A stretch of DNA of 64,000 nt, taken from contig OX344755.2 of the NCBI GenBank assembly GCA_947034885.2, positions 1,552,501 through 1,616,500 on the forward strand, written 5' to 3'. Below are positions 22,855 through 34,706 of the stretch, in pieces. The DNA comes from Thuidium tamariscinum. Taxonomy: Eukaryota > Streptophyta > Bryopsida > Hypnales > Thuidiaceae. Both the position numbers and the translations under genes were made by a program. Position 1 is the stretch's first letter; every line of letters starts with the position of its first letter. Under the pieces are notes generated by a model. It ran no database searches. It saw only the letters and a list, made by a program, of their open reading frames with translations, and was not told where the DNA came from.

Positions 22855-25340
22855 TGGACATCTGACGAAGAGGTAAAAGTCGAATGCCTCTCATTTTATA
22901 TCTGTTGCTAAGAAATCTACGGGCAACTTCTACCTGCAGCTCAGGATATTAGCGTATATTGCCAAAGTATACATCAACTATTTAAGTCACGGTCCTCTTG
23001 ACTTTTCATGAACTTCCTGTAGAGGAGTCACTCAATTTGCAATTACCAAATAGTAGAGGTAGAAATGAAACTCAAAGAAGCAAGATAGGAAATTTTGTTG
23101 TTGTGTAGGGAAATGTAGAATCAAGACCTTCTTGATCATAGAGGTTGTCTCTTTGTTCTCTTATTTTGAATTTTCCCTTTCAAAATTTATAGAAAAACAC
23201 TAGTGAGAGTATTGGTGAATCCAACCATATAGATGGAATATGAAATTCAAATTCAACAACTGTCATTTGCATCTCAATTCCAAAATATTCTTCCAAATAG
23301 TCCTTTATGATGATTTTTCCTAAATCATCGATTCTAGAGATGAGTTTGGATGCTAAGGGATTAACTTATGCCAGACCAAAAAGACCAAAAATGCCAACTG
23401 TATTCCATTTTCTGTAAAATTCTCTGAGTGGCACAATAGGCAGTTTATAACAATGCAACAATATTGTACCTCTCTGTACTGCACAGTACAGCAGTATGAG
23501 ATCCAGTTCCTAATGCTAATGCTATCCTCTACCTGGAATAAATTTGTTTTTTCTGAGTTCATTGTCCAGGTTGGATTGAGAAGAAAAGAGGGCGTGCAAG
23601 AAGCTCCCCGCTCCCGGCCTCCAATTGAGAGAATCACTACCTTGGCACGAAGGCGATGTTATCCGACTTGCACGAGTCGTCAGCAATTCAACCAAGCCAG
23701 ACCACGGCAATCTGATTGAGAAGAAGCTTTCTTGTGACAAACAGTGCACCTTGAAATTCCTGTGTAATTAGTTAACTTCTCGGCCTTCAACCAGCGCCTA
23801 AAGGTTTCTGATGCTCAAATGCATTTGTACACTAGCTTCTAACTCCAAACCTCTCAGTTCCTGTTTCCATGATGTAACAGAAGGGTAGTTGATAGTTATC
23901 AGTATACGTGCATCCATGCTAGGAAGTTGCGCTTCTTTACGGGTGCAGCTTCAAAGCTACAAGAGTCTCTGGAGCTGATTTCATGATGTAAGTGGATTGT
24001 AGAGGATGTTCATTTGAAGGTACTGGGAGTTCAGATATTGGAGTCCAACCAAAGTGTGCTGGGACCAATGATAATTTGCGTTTTAAGAGACTCCATACCT
24101 ACCCGTCAACTAAAACTTCTCATAATTGTCATTTCATTAATCATAATTGAATTATTTAAAGCTTCACACGTACACATAATTCTAAAGAATTAATTTCAAC
24201 TTTTTATTTTTTCAAAAAAATGATTTCTAAGAAGTTCTTGGAACTACTTAGGCTACCTAAAGATCAAAGAAAATCACATATCATGCACTAACTTCGTACC
24301 TGTGTAGTCAAAAGTTATGAAAATCATTGAGCCTCAAAGCTATTCCTTGGGCACATGTTGTGTGAAAATTTCAAAGAAAACAAAACAAAACTCTACTTAT
24401 AATGAGCTACCCAAAATGACTATGTTACCAAAAAAATGTAGCTTCATCCTTGAGGGGTTAATCCAACTTCATATTTTTTAGAGCTTTGTGGAATTAGTTA
24501 TGAATTTTGGAAGTCGAAATGGCATTGCCTTTAAAAGTATCTACCTTTTCAGATGTACATTGTTTAGACATTCTTGTGAAGATGAAAAAACATCATATAC
24601 AAATAATGTACACTTGAGGAGGTGGGCGTTTTTAATGTCTTGGTTAATGTCTTGGAAATTGTTCTCAAGCCTTCTACCTTATAGCAGGTGAAAGTAAAGA
24701 GAAAGCACAACAATGATGAGTACAAAATTGTTGAAATCATTCTTTGCTCACAAATTATGGCTATACAAACTTTTATTTGGGTTCAATCATGTTCTGGTGG
24801 ACATAAAATGAAAGCACGTAATGCCAAAAGACTCACTTTCAGGAGATTCACCTGCAATGTAGGCATCAGTTACAGAAGTGAAGGCAACTTGATCTATGAT
24901 TCAAGTTAGAGTTGTTTTCATTTCATCCACCATGTCGCATATACCTCCCAAAATTTCCCTTACATCTACGAGCCCCTACTACCAGGATCAGTAAGCAGCA
25001 TTGTAGTAATAAAATACCGTGTCATATGATGACTTGGAGTTCACGATCACCAAATTCACATCCACACTATTTTCAAGCTCTTCAGACATATCAATCAGCT
25101 CATCAACAACCCAACTTTCAGAACGACCTGTATCGTACTGTGGTTGAAAGCGCACGTTATAGAACTGGAAGAGAAACAGAATTGAATAGAGCAAGTGGAA
25201 TTCCATTGCAAAGCAACACGGAGACATTCAGTTTTTAACCATTTGAGGAAGTGGGACATTGTGGAAGGTGATTGATTTCCAGTGGCAGATGTGATGAACA
25301 CTTCATCCACTTATTCTTACTGCAACGGAGCAAAGAGACT
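22855..25340. other. Intergenic DNA behind the HET gene
   Basis: There is no supported gene. The stretch holds the second SINE-like copy (23530-23765). It also holds AT-rich DNA around 24130-24660 with phrases such as TTAGAGCTTTGTGGAATTAG that recur near 63320. AGCCTTCTACCTTA at 24667 matches the terminal motif of the element ending at 63505, so remnants of that family are present. Confidence 0.5.
23530..23765 (-). mobile_element. SINE-like element, copy 2
   Basis: It matches the element at 10658-10905 on the same strand. Shared parts are the GTGGTCTGGC head, a short stem with CGACT..AGTCG, GGCCGGGAGC, and CTTGTGACAAACAGTGCACC at the head-side edge. Its A tail is short (AGAAAAAACAAA). Indels relative to copy 1 leave no shared open reading frame. 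It lies about 0.7 kb behind the HET stop. Confidence 0.4.
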
Positions 25341-25964
25341 CATTTTCTAGTGTAATCGAAAATGAAGGTGAACCGGCATTCGCATTCCTCGACAGTGCAT
25401 GCTTCTTGTCGACGTCAGAGGACAAGTGCTGCCGACATAACATTGTGAAGTATTTACTCGCATGGGGTCAGGCCGGCCTGGGGTTGTCCGCCTCATAGGT
25501 CGTCGGCGATCAGTGTTTGTAGATCGAAGAACTTGCATTGTGAACTAGAGATCCCTTAATTTCAACTTTGTGGTTGCATAGATCTGATTAGCTAAGATCA
25601 AGCTCCATTGCGGCTCAGGTTGGGATTCAGTATTGGTGTGTTCCTTACTCTCAGCGCCAATGAAAATTATCAATTTTGTTTTCAGGTACTCGAAACTTAC
25701 TAACAGCCTCTCGCTTATTCATTGTAGAATAATCTTCGAAGTACAGGTGTAGTCTTTAGCTTTGACCTTTGAATATCTTGCAAAATAGACCAGCCTTCAG
25801 TAGGCGTTGCATTGCATTGACTCACCGTGCTCAGTTCTTGCAAGGAGTTTCGATCCTTGACGAGAGACTGCGCTTCGTTTTGTCAATTAGAGAGGACGTC
25901 CAGTTGATTCGATGCTGAATCCTGGTCTGGTAAGGTGTAGATGCAGATGCACCAACGATTCCAT

Positions 25965-26338
25965 TCATGATCGAGGACTTGGATCCGTCTCGTAGAGCTT
26001 AATCTGAAAATTTTGTGGTAATTAGATTTGGTGATAAGCCACAAAAAACGTACACCAGAATTCAGCAAAATCGGAACATCATACGCCAAAACAACACAAT
26101 ATTTGAACGCTGTAATGGACAAGAGCAAGAGAGGCACCTGTGATGCATTTGATGTTGATACGGGTGAAAGACACCCTAAACCCTCGGTTGTTTCGGATTC
26201 AATCTTAGCAACGAGAGGAGTTTCAGAAAGAAGACGCGTGAAATTTTTGAACGGCGATCTGGAGAAAGGACGGACAAAAGACGGAGGAGAGGTCAACGGA
26301 CGGCCAGGAGCTGGACACTGTTGCCGGCGAACGGCCAT
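25965..26338 (-). CDS. Small spliced protein, Arg/Ser-rich N-terminus (79 aa model)
   Basis: Exon 1 is complement 26138-26338 and exon 2 complement 25965-26003, joined in phase 0 (CAG|GTGCCT, TTTTCAG|ATT). The model starts MAVRRQQCPAPGRPL and continues with FVRPFSRSPFKNF and LLSETPLVAKIESE. It ends IKLYETDPSPRS. The first 40 residues have many Arg and Ser and no acidic residue, as in mitochondrial or plastid presequences. The layout recalls small plant proteins of the NFD6-like type (basic head, short hydrophobic-serine core, variable last exon), but the resemblance is loose. It lies head to head with kinase copy B, about 1.2 kb away. The corresponding DNA is not evident next to kinase A. Confidence 0.35.
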
Positions 26339-26929
26339 GGAGACAGACAACTGGACCCGGAAAGAGCTCGATGGGGTTGTTTTACATCTCGCTACGTTTA
26401 GCCAACAATTGCGTCTCTTCCTGACGCTGATCTTGAGGTTCGTGCACTCAAAACCCTCCTGCCTGTGAATGCTGCAAGTCTAGGGTTCGTCCCTTGCGTG
26501 TTTTGTTTTCTTCTTTTCAAGTAAGCAAAGGTTGCGCTTGTCTTATGGGATTACGGTATGCTTCTCATTCCTTGAGTATTTGGAAACTGGTTTTTTGTCG
26601 GGTTCATGCATTGAGTCTATTTTCAGTGTCGATTGCAGGAGACAAACGACGGTCACTTGCCGACAGAGCGTTACATTGCTGCTCCTGCAAATCTCACTCT
26701 CCATTCTCATTGTGCATAAGACACAAAATGGCTATCACACCTGGTTCATAGAGATTGTTCATGGAGAAGGGCTCCTCTTTTCTCTGCAGCCCTTCTCATT
26801 CTTTATAGAAGTTTCATTCTCGGAGAAGGTGTGATAACCCTTTGCCAGTACATGGAGGATTCTCTTAGTTGTTCATGCCAACGATTCTGCACCGCTGGAA
26901 TTCGATCAAACCTTTGGATTTTGCTTAAT

Positions 26930-29270
26930 AGAACTGTTGGTAGAAGAAAGTGGTGTTGTGTCCATAGGCGACGCCATTCTGTTGTCTTTTTTTCAGGGGG
27001 ACTATCCTTATGGAAATGTCGGATGACTCTGAAAGCGCTAGGATTACGCCCTTAGGATTCTACTAACTCGAGGTAGAATACTATACTGAACCTGGGAATT
27101 GCAATTCTAGAACCAGTGAGAATCTCCCTGCATTTCGCTTTTCGTGCATCCGAAATGCATTCGGACGAGAGGAGCATGCGCAGTCACTATTGTTGATCGA
27201 AGTTCTCGAAATACATCAGTAACGTAGCTGAGTAGTCTAGTTTGTACTCCTGTAGAGAGAATTTGGACGCCTTCTTGCAGAGAAAACTCACGCGAGCTCT
27301 TTCGTCTGAGTAGCCTGTCCACTTTGCTGCCTTGCTTCCCTAACGTCATCAAGCGGTTGGATCCATGTTAAAGCCCCAGATATCTTCCTAGCCATCTCCC
27401 ATATGCAGTAGACATAGAAGGACGCATGTAGAATTAGAACCCTTCGTAGGCATTCTTACCGACATAGTTGGTCTAGGGTTTGGGGTTCTGTTGAGTAGTT
27501 GCAAACAAGGGAAGATTTTGGAACTCAACCCCTAATTTCTTCAAAGAGAAGAATGAAGATCTTATCGAGGAGCTCAAGCGATGGTGAACAAGTTGAAGTC
27601 GAGATGCCTGAATTTCTGCGAATTCCTCCATCGGACATCAAGATCGGCGACCAAATCGGACGAGGCGGCTTCTCGACAGTCCACAAGGCCACCTGGGGTG
27701 GTAAGCAGTGTGCTGCTAAAGTTTTACATACTGCGAATGTGCGCGTCATGCAGCAAGAAGTGGTGATCCTCTCCAAGCTCAGTCATCCCAACATCGCAGG
27801 TTGCTTAGGGTTTTCTGTGGACACTTCTCGGGATCCAAGTCGCTGCATACTTTTGATGGAGTTGATGGAGAGTGACCTCCGTCACCTCATGAATAAGCGC
27901 TTGTTGAAGAAGAAGGCCAAAGATGCATCACCATTCAGTGAGAAACAAGCTATGAACAATCTGTCTCAAATTGTGGCAGGGATGGAGTACCTGCATGGCC
28001 AGAGGATTTTCCACGGTGACCTAAAAGCCTCAAATGTACTCGTGTCACATGGTCGTAATGGCGAAATTCATGTGAAAATCACGGACTTCGGTGTGTCGCA
28101 GATGGTGAAGCTCGATCGTACTGAAACATTGAGCAAGTTCTGTAGGATGAGGCACTTCCAGGGTGCTGTAGGAACACGCGGCTATCAAGCCCCAGATTAA
28201 TCATCATCAAAGGTGATGGTTAAATCTAAGCATGCGTGTTTTATGGTTGGATCGGTTGGTTACCGTGGTCCTGAGCATTATGGCGTGGATGATGAATATC
28301 CTAAGGTCCGCGAAATTCTTAGTAATGGCATAGGCTCTCGTCTAAGAAGACCCACAGAGTTCTACTAAGCCAAGGCCGACATATATTGTTTTGCAATGAC
28401 ATGCTATGAGATCCTATCAGGACGCATTCCCTTCGAAGCTGTTAGGAAACCAGACATTCCTGCACTGGTGTTGCGAGGAGTTAGGCCGGAGCTCCCGCAT
28501 GGTCTAGATCGGCGCTTGGTGGCTCTCATAAATGAGTGCTGGGACGAAAAACCTACGAAAAGGCCCAGATTCAGTGATATCAAGCGCTCACTGGAAATGC
28601 TGTCCAGGGACCAAAGCTCACCGGAAAGGAGCTCCGAGAATCATAACTCGCAGGAACGAGGCTCCAAGGACCAAAGCTGCAAGAAAGCACCAACGTGTTG
28701 GGGTCGACTATGGAGGTGGTCCCGAAGAGGCAACAGCTGTCGAGGTGATGGAGCTGAACATAAACGAGGCAACTGAGGTAGCTCTAAGATTCTACCGCAT
28801 ATCCCCTCAAGCATTTCAATCAGCACTTGGAGAAGTGCTATTTCGGGAGATGAGTATAGATCTGTGGAAAATTCCCTTTGCGTACTACCGGAGCCAAACT
28901 CTCTCGAGATCGAATTCTATCACTGAGCACTGGTATTAATTTCTTATGCCAAGTGGGAGATTGAAGAATATTTCGGAATGGACAGTTCACAAATCCATGT
29001 GCTGTCAGTGATCAGTGGCCGAAGTCCTGCTTCCACCCAACTCGCAACATGAATTGATGAGATGTAGGTAACATCGGTCGGCAAAGGAGAGGAGACCCAG
29101 TCTTCTAGTATGGCTTGCCTGTAAGTTTCATCCTTTATCGACTGCCTTGCTCTTAAATCATGAATGTGATGGAATCAGGAGCTCATTGAGATTATGCTTA
29201 TTTTAAGATAGATACCACAAACTTTGTTTCTGAGTCCCATCAAGCGTATTATGCACAAAAGCTTGGCTTA
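26930..29270 (+). repeat. Segmental duplicate of the kinase A neighbourhood (copy B)
   Basis: The 5' flank, kinase frame and 3' flank here match 7440-8411, 8412-9494 and 10330-11240 in the same order and orientation. A weaker match reaches back to 25440-25540 (GATCAGTGTTTG). Copy B lacks the family A element and the SINE-like element present in copy A. Copy A lacks about 1.4 kb that here contains the small minus-strand gene. Confidence 0.75.
27553..28776 (+). pseudogene. Protein kinase pseudogene (copy B)
   Basis: From ATG 27553 the frame reads closely like kinase A: MPEFLRIPPSDIKIG, GRGGFSTV, CAAKVLH, HGDLKASNVLV, DFGVSQMVKLD and GTRGYQAP. A TAA at 28198-28200 then stops it, two codons after AP, where copy A has Val after APE. 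The same frame continues without shift through VGYRGPEHYG to a second TAA at 28366-28368, where copy A has Ser. It then continues through AKADIYCFAMTCYEIL to TGA at 28774-28776. Both stops look like small substitutions (GTA to TAA, TCA to TAA) and there is no net frameshift. The C-terminus is longer than in A and has SSPERSS/NSQERGS repeats. Translation of the first part would give 215 residues ending at the activation segment. It is probably non-functional as a kinase; a truncated product cannot be excluded. Confidence 0.8.
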
Positions 29271-30553
29271 GCTTTTTTTTTGCATTGCATCTTTCTGAGT
29301 GTCAATAGTGACTGCCTTCATCATTCAGACAAACCAAGATTACTTGTGTAAAGTAGAAGGGTTAAAGTCATTTTTATTTATATATATTTATTTATTGTAG
29401 ATGGAAGAGGAGGTTAAGTGTTAACTAGTGGCATCTAAGGTCAATGCATATGTTGAAAGTTCAAGTAGGCCTTCACTCAAAAATTGAACTACTGCCTGCA
29501 TACCCAAGTCATTCAAGATCTATGAATAAAAACTTTATTTTTATAATTCCTTTTATACTTTGAACAATCATAACTTTTGATGAACTTATTCTAATTAATG
29601 CCAAGGAAAATCTACACAATAAATTCCAAAAGATTCTAAAACTTTATCTATACGCTATGACAATAAAATTAAGATTAAAATCTCAAAAGACAAAATTTGA
29701 AGAAAGTTCCAACAAACTAGTATCAATACACTAGATACAAGACCATTGAAGGTTCTTCAAGAAATGATTGAACACAATTGTTTGATCTTAGTTTTCAAGA
29801 AAGAGTAGAACAATGAAGATTGAAGAAGCTAAAACTCCAAAAGGTGTGCTATTAAGAGTGATGATCACCTCAACTTTGACTCCCTTGTACACTTTGGAAG
29901 TTTCTTTGAAAACTTTTATTTCATTAAGTGCTTCTAAAGAAGCTCGCAATAACTAAACACATATTTTTCAAGCAACTTCTTCAAGCTTAGGAAATTTCTC
30001 AAAAAAAAAAAGATTTCAAAAACCTCCTTCAACCTTGATTGTAGCTATGGCATTGTAGCATTAGGAGTATGCAATGAATTGTTAGATTGGGCATCCTAAT
30101 TCTTATATGGGCTAATTATGCACCCATAAGAAATAACCATTTAAGTACAATGCTATTGTGCCAAAGCCAACATAAACTTTCTTTTTGTTTCATATAGTGT
30201 CCCTTGGATTATGTCATAGAAATTCTCTTCTACAAAAAAAAATTGGGAAATGTTTTATTTTTAATTTTTAAAAATATATTTGTATTGTGTATTTATGTTT
30301 CCATGGAAATCTTGATTCATTTAATTTGAATAAGCTATGTAAAAGTTTAAAACAATCTAGTTTGGGGGACAGTCTAAGCATCTTCTTGAAAAAAATAGTT
30401 TGTAAAATTCATTTTTTAATGCAATTTTTATAATTCTTCAAGAAAAAAAGCTCCATATAGTTTAGCTTGATTTTTAGAACAATCTCACCATTGGAATCAA
30501 TGCTTTTAAATTCCATGCTAAAGATATAAAAATTTAGATTTTCCTTCAATCTT
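29271..30553. other. AT-rich intergenic DNA, nothing recognised
   Basis: There is no supported gene, RNA or paired terminal repeat. A pure A run is at about 30001. Confidence 0.45.
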
Positions 30554-30688
30554 CACTACAAAAAAATGGGGGTATAAATGACTTGTCCACAATGACTACA
30601 AAACATTCATTTTGTAGTCATTTTGTAGTCATTGTTGTCAGTGCAATCATTGTGAACAAGTCATTTATATCCCCATTTTCTTGTAGTG
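30554..30688. mobile_element. CACTA-type MITE with CTT target duplication
   Basis: The ends are CACTACAAAAAAATGGGG and the inverse of CACTACAAGAAAATGGGG; the repeat continues through ATAAATGACTTGT to about 42 bp per arm. CTT flanks both ends (30551-30553 and 30689-30691). The CACTAC terminus and 3-bp duplication are those of CACTA transposons. With a length of 135 bp it is a non-autonomous foldback. Confidence 0.75.
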
Positions 30689-31193
30689 CTTGTACCTATT
30701 CTACTTAGCAATTTCTTTTAGAATGAAAATTAAATATATTTGAATTCATTTGTTTCCTACACTCTTAACTTAATTTCACATCATTAAGATTAAAGCTCAA
30801 AACTTTGTAGTGCAAAAAATTAAAGTTAATCCCTCAAAGACCAAGAAGACACAATGTGTCTTCTTCAAATTTTCAATGGCGAATTTTGGGCATGGTAAAA
30901 CAAATCTCAATATTTTATAAACTAGGATCTTGTAGAATAACAAGTTTGCATACTTGTTGAATTTTCTACTATTCAAATTTTAAATGAGAGAAGTACTTAA
31001 AAATTATTTAAAAAATATATTCTAATAGAAAAAGGGAATAAATATAATATTTTTTCAATGATAGTACTAGAGATGGAAAAAAAATTCTTGGGCATTTCTA
31101 GCCTCTATGTACTCTATACAAACAAAAACAAAACAAAAAGATTTGAAGGCTTTTTTTGAATTTTTATTTTTAGAAATTTTTAAAATAAAAGGT

Positions 31194-32126
31194 TTAACCC
31201 CTAAAGGACCAACGTGCCTTTTTTGGCAACATAGCGATTTTGGGCAGGTACGTGTGGCTAGAGATTTCCATATTTTAGAACCAAACTTTAAGAGAAGGTG
31301 TGAACAAGGAGTATCTTCAAAGCCCAACAATTTTTGTGACTTTTGACTACATGGTTGAAAAGTTATCGCATAAAATGTTGTTTGTTTCTCAACTCGGGCA
31401 ATTCGGGCAGATCAGAAAAAATCACTTTTTTCAGAAATAAAAATTTAAAATTGGTTTTATAGATTTATATATACATGGAAAGCTTTGAATCATTCCATTT
31501 GGATTAATGAGTCAAAAGTTATGAAGAATTTTAGTTTGCGGGTAGTTATGGATTCTCTTCTCTAAAATAAACTTTGAAGTCCTTTATTTTACTCAATTTT
31601 CAAAAATTTTGAAAAAAATTAAAAACATTGGCTGTAGGTTGTTTATTACAACATTTGAACCATTGGGATTGGCATTTTTTAATTCAATAAATAAATTGTT
31701 ACCATTTTTGTATTTTGAATCATTCTCTACTTCTTTCTACTTACTATTTTTTTTGTACATGTTGTACAATTCCAAATGATATGAAAATTTTCAAGCATGT
31801 AACCAACTTTTATTTGAGAATGAATCCAAAGAGTTGCAACCATTTTGGACATTTTTTCATACAAATGTGGCCTTGTGAAGTGCAGCTGCCTGGATTTTCA
31901 TAGTGGAAAAAAAATGATTTTTGTAACTTCAAACACTAATATATTGCAATCTACATGGTGGAAATTTCTGAATTTTTTTCTATATCTTCCCAAACTAGTG
32001 CACTAAAAGATCCTACGATTTTATATGTCAAAAAATGTTTTTTTTCTGAAATTTGGTAGCTGTTCTAGAAATGACAGTTTTAGAGCAGTTTTGGTGGAAA
32101 CATAGTTGTGGTCCTTTAGGGGTTAA
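31194..32126. mobile_element. TIR element, family G, copy 2 (best copy)
   Basis: The ends TTAACCCCTAAAGGACCAA and GTGGTCCTTTAGGGGTTAA are inverse copies with one difference over 19 bp. The length is 933 bp. The interior is AT-rich and has no transposase. Related interiors are at 3750-4430 and, inverted, at about 49790-50222. Confidence 0.7.
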
Positions 32127-34706
32127 TGTAGTGTGATTAAGTATAAAAAATAATTAAAATGAATCCAAATTTTTTGAAGCTGCTGAAAATAATATGATAA
32201 TAATATCAATTATAAAGTTTTAAAAATTAAAGAATATATAAATTTTAAATTTTTTTGTAGGATCCAATTTGTTTGGCTTTTTATTCTTTCTCTTTGAAAA
32301 TATAAACAAGCTTCAGAGAAATTTTTATTTTTCACATTTTTAAATTAAAAAAATACTACATTTGCTTTAGATTTCAAGACATTTTTGTGGGGTGGGGGTA
32401 GGGGTTGGGGAAAAAAAGAATTCTTCATTTTTTTACAAAAAAATTCTCTAAAAATTGCATTGTTTTGGTTTGTAAAGTTGATCTTTCAAAATTATTATAA
32501 TCTAAAATTCCAACAATCAAAATTTTCCACAAATAATTCCATACATACTAGAGAAGGTATTCTTTACTTTTGTACAATTAAAATAAAAATTTCAAAGACA
32601 TCTATGTGCAAAAATATATCAAAATGGTACAATTTATTGAAAACCTCCATTGTCAAAAAGAAGTCATTGGGACTTGAGGGGATAAGAAGATTCAAAGCTT
32701 GGTTCAAAGTCAAATAATCTAATCCCACATTGTCCAAAAACAACTTGCTTTCTTCACTTTAAACACAAATATCTTGCAATGTATGTGATCAAAATTTTTG
32801 AAACTTATTCCATACAATATCATGCTAGTTAGATGTAAGATCTTATATTTAGATGTCCTAAAATAATAGCTTTCAAATTTTTTACTCTTTGCAATAGAAA
32901 TGGCAATTTTGAGTGTTTTTGGGGGTAAAGAAAGACCTCAATCCCCTAGGGATCAAAATGAGATGAATATATTATAAAGTAGACATTTTCATTTCCAAGC
33001 ATCTACCTAATAGCATATTTTAAGATGCTCAATTTGAAATGTACATTCCATATACATCAAATTTAAGGCAAGGTTTTAATAATCTAAGTTAGACTTTACA
33101 AAATCATAATTAATATATGTGGTATCCAAAAAGTATACAACAAAATATTTGGGAATCATTTACAAGTTCCTAAAAAGATCCAAAAGCATTTATGACAATG
33201 TTTTAATAGAAACTTTTGTAAATGCCCACTTATAGACCTTTCCTATAAGTGTATTAGAAAAGTCATTTGCCATTTTCTAACAATCCTTTATTACATAAAA
33301 TGTAATAACACTCCATGAATATAATTGCAACTTCTCTAAACTCTAATAATTTTGTCTTTGATTCCCCAAAATTCTTGGATGAAAATGCAATCACCTAATA
33401 TTGCCATTGAACATCAAAGTCTTTAATTAGACACTAGTATAGGCTAAAGAATCCTTACAAGGTTAGTACATAGGGCACACAATTCATTTGTTTCCCAATA
33501 ATTTGAATCTTCAAAGGATAAGACTTACTACCAAGGTAATTTATCAAAACGATCCAATTTTAGACTAGTAGGTTTTGTTTTTTTTCATTTGTAATCTTAT
33601 AAACCATCCATCAAGCCAATGTTTTTTTAGAGCAATTTGTCATCATTTTGCACTAATATAATGGACTTTGCACCAAGCCCATAGAAAACAATTAGTAAAA
33701 TTTTGGATGAAATTGCCAAAAAACTTTAAATTAAAAAGAATCTTGGATGAAATCATCGAATTGTGGATGAAAATAGAATTATTGATACTTATGTAATACT
33801 CACACCCATTGGAAAATACCTAGACACATTCCCTTAATACTATTGCAATAATGCTTCAATGTTTGCACAATGTAGCACTAAAAGTATACTGTTGCAAAAC
33901 AAAAGCAATACTACAACAAATTTGTTCTAATGAATTTAGTGTTCTTGTTGAAACAAAATTGTTGCAGTACTGCCTTTGTATTGCAACAGTATACTTTCAA
34001 GACTATACTGCATAGACACTAAAACAATACTATTTCAATGGGAATTACTTTCCTGATGACTGTTAATGTGTTAATTCCTATCAAATATGTTTGAAACTAG
34101 GAGCTCCATTACAACATTTAATATCGCCACTGTAGCACTTCATGAGAAATGGAAAAAAACCTTGCGTTAAGTCACTTTGGGGATGGCTTCAAGTTCCTTC
34201 CAGGGTTACAGGAACTTTTAAATGATCATTGCAACATATTTGAAAATTAAGAGCTCCATTAGCATCTAAAAGGTTAAGAAATAATATGCCCTGTATTCAA
34301 TGCACAATTAAAGGCCATTTCTTTTCTTTGACCTCAATCAATTAGTGTAAGTATGCGCGACAACTGCAAAGGGTCCACCAATGGTCATCCTACGCTACAC
34401 AGATTTATCCTACTACCACGTCCCTATTAGCACGTCAACACTAGTTTTCCGAAGTAATAATATTTTACATTACCGGCAGTGCAGGTGGAAATGTTACTAA
34501 CGGTACTCATGAACAAAACAAGTGAACCTACAACTTGTTTTTAAAACGAGGTCAGTTACCTCTTGAACCTTGGGTTGAAACAGTTCGCGCTTCATTACAC
34601 GAACAAACAGAACTAGCCACCAGTATGTTAGTGTTCTTGGCACAAATACCATTGGATTCGGAAGATTTGTATTGAAAGAATATGATACAAGATGGGAAGA
34701 ATGGCC
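32127..34706. other. AT-rich intergenic DNA before the bromodomain gene
   Basis: It holds the inverted repeat at 33881-33997 and a weak family G remnant around 32750-32950 (AATCCCCTAGGGATCAA). The last few hundred bases probably include the 3' UTR of the minus-strand bromodomain gene. No other gene is supported. Confidence 0.45.
33881..33997. repeat. Foldback with 38-40 bp arms
   Basis: The left arm AAAGTATACTGTTGCAAAAC runs on through CAATACTACAACAA. The right arm is its inverse with a few differences and ends GCAACAGTATACTTT. The spacer is about 40 bp. No target duplication could be defined. Confidence 0.6.
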
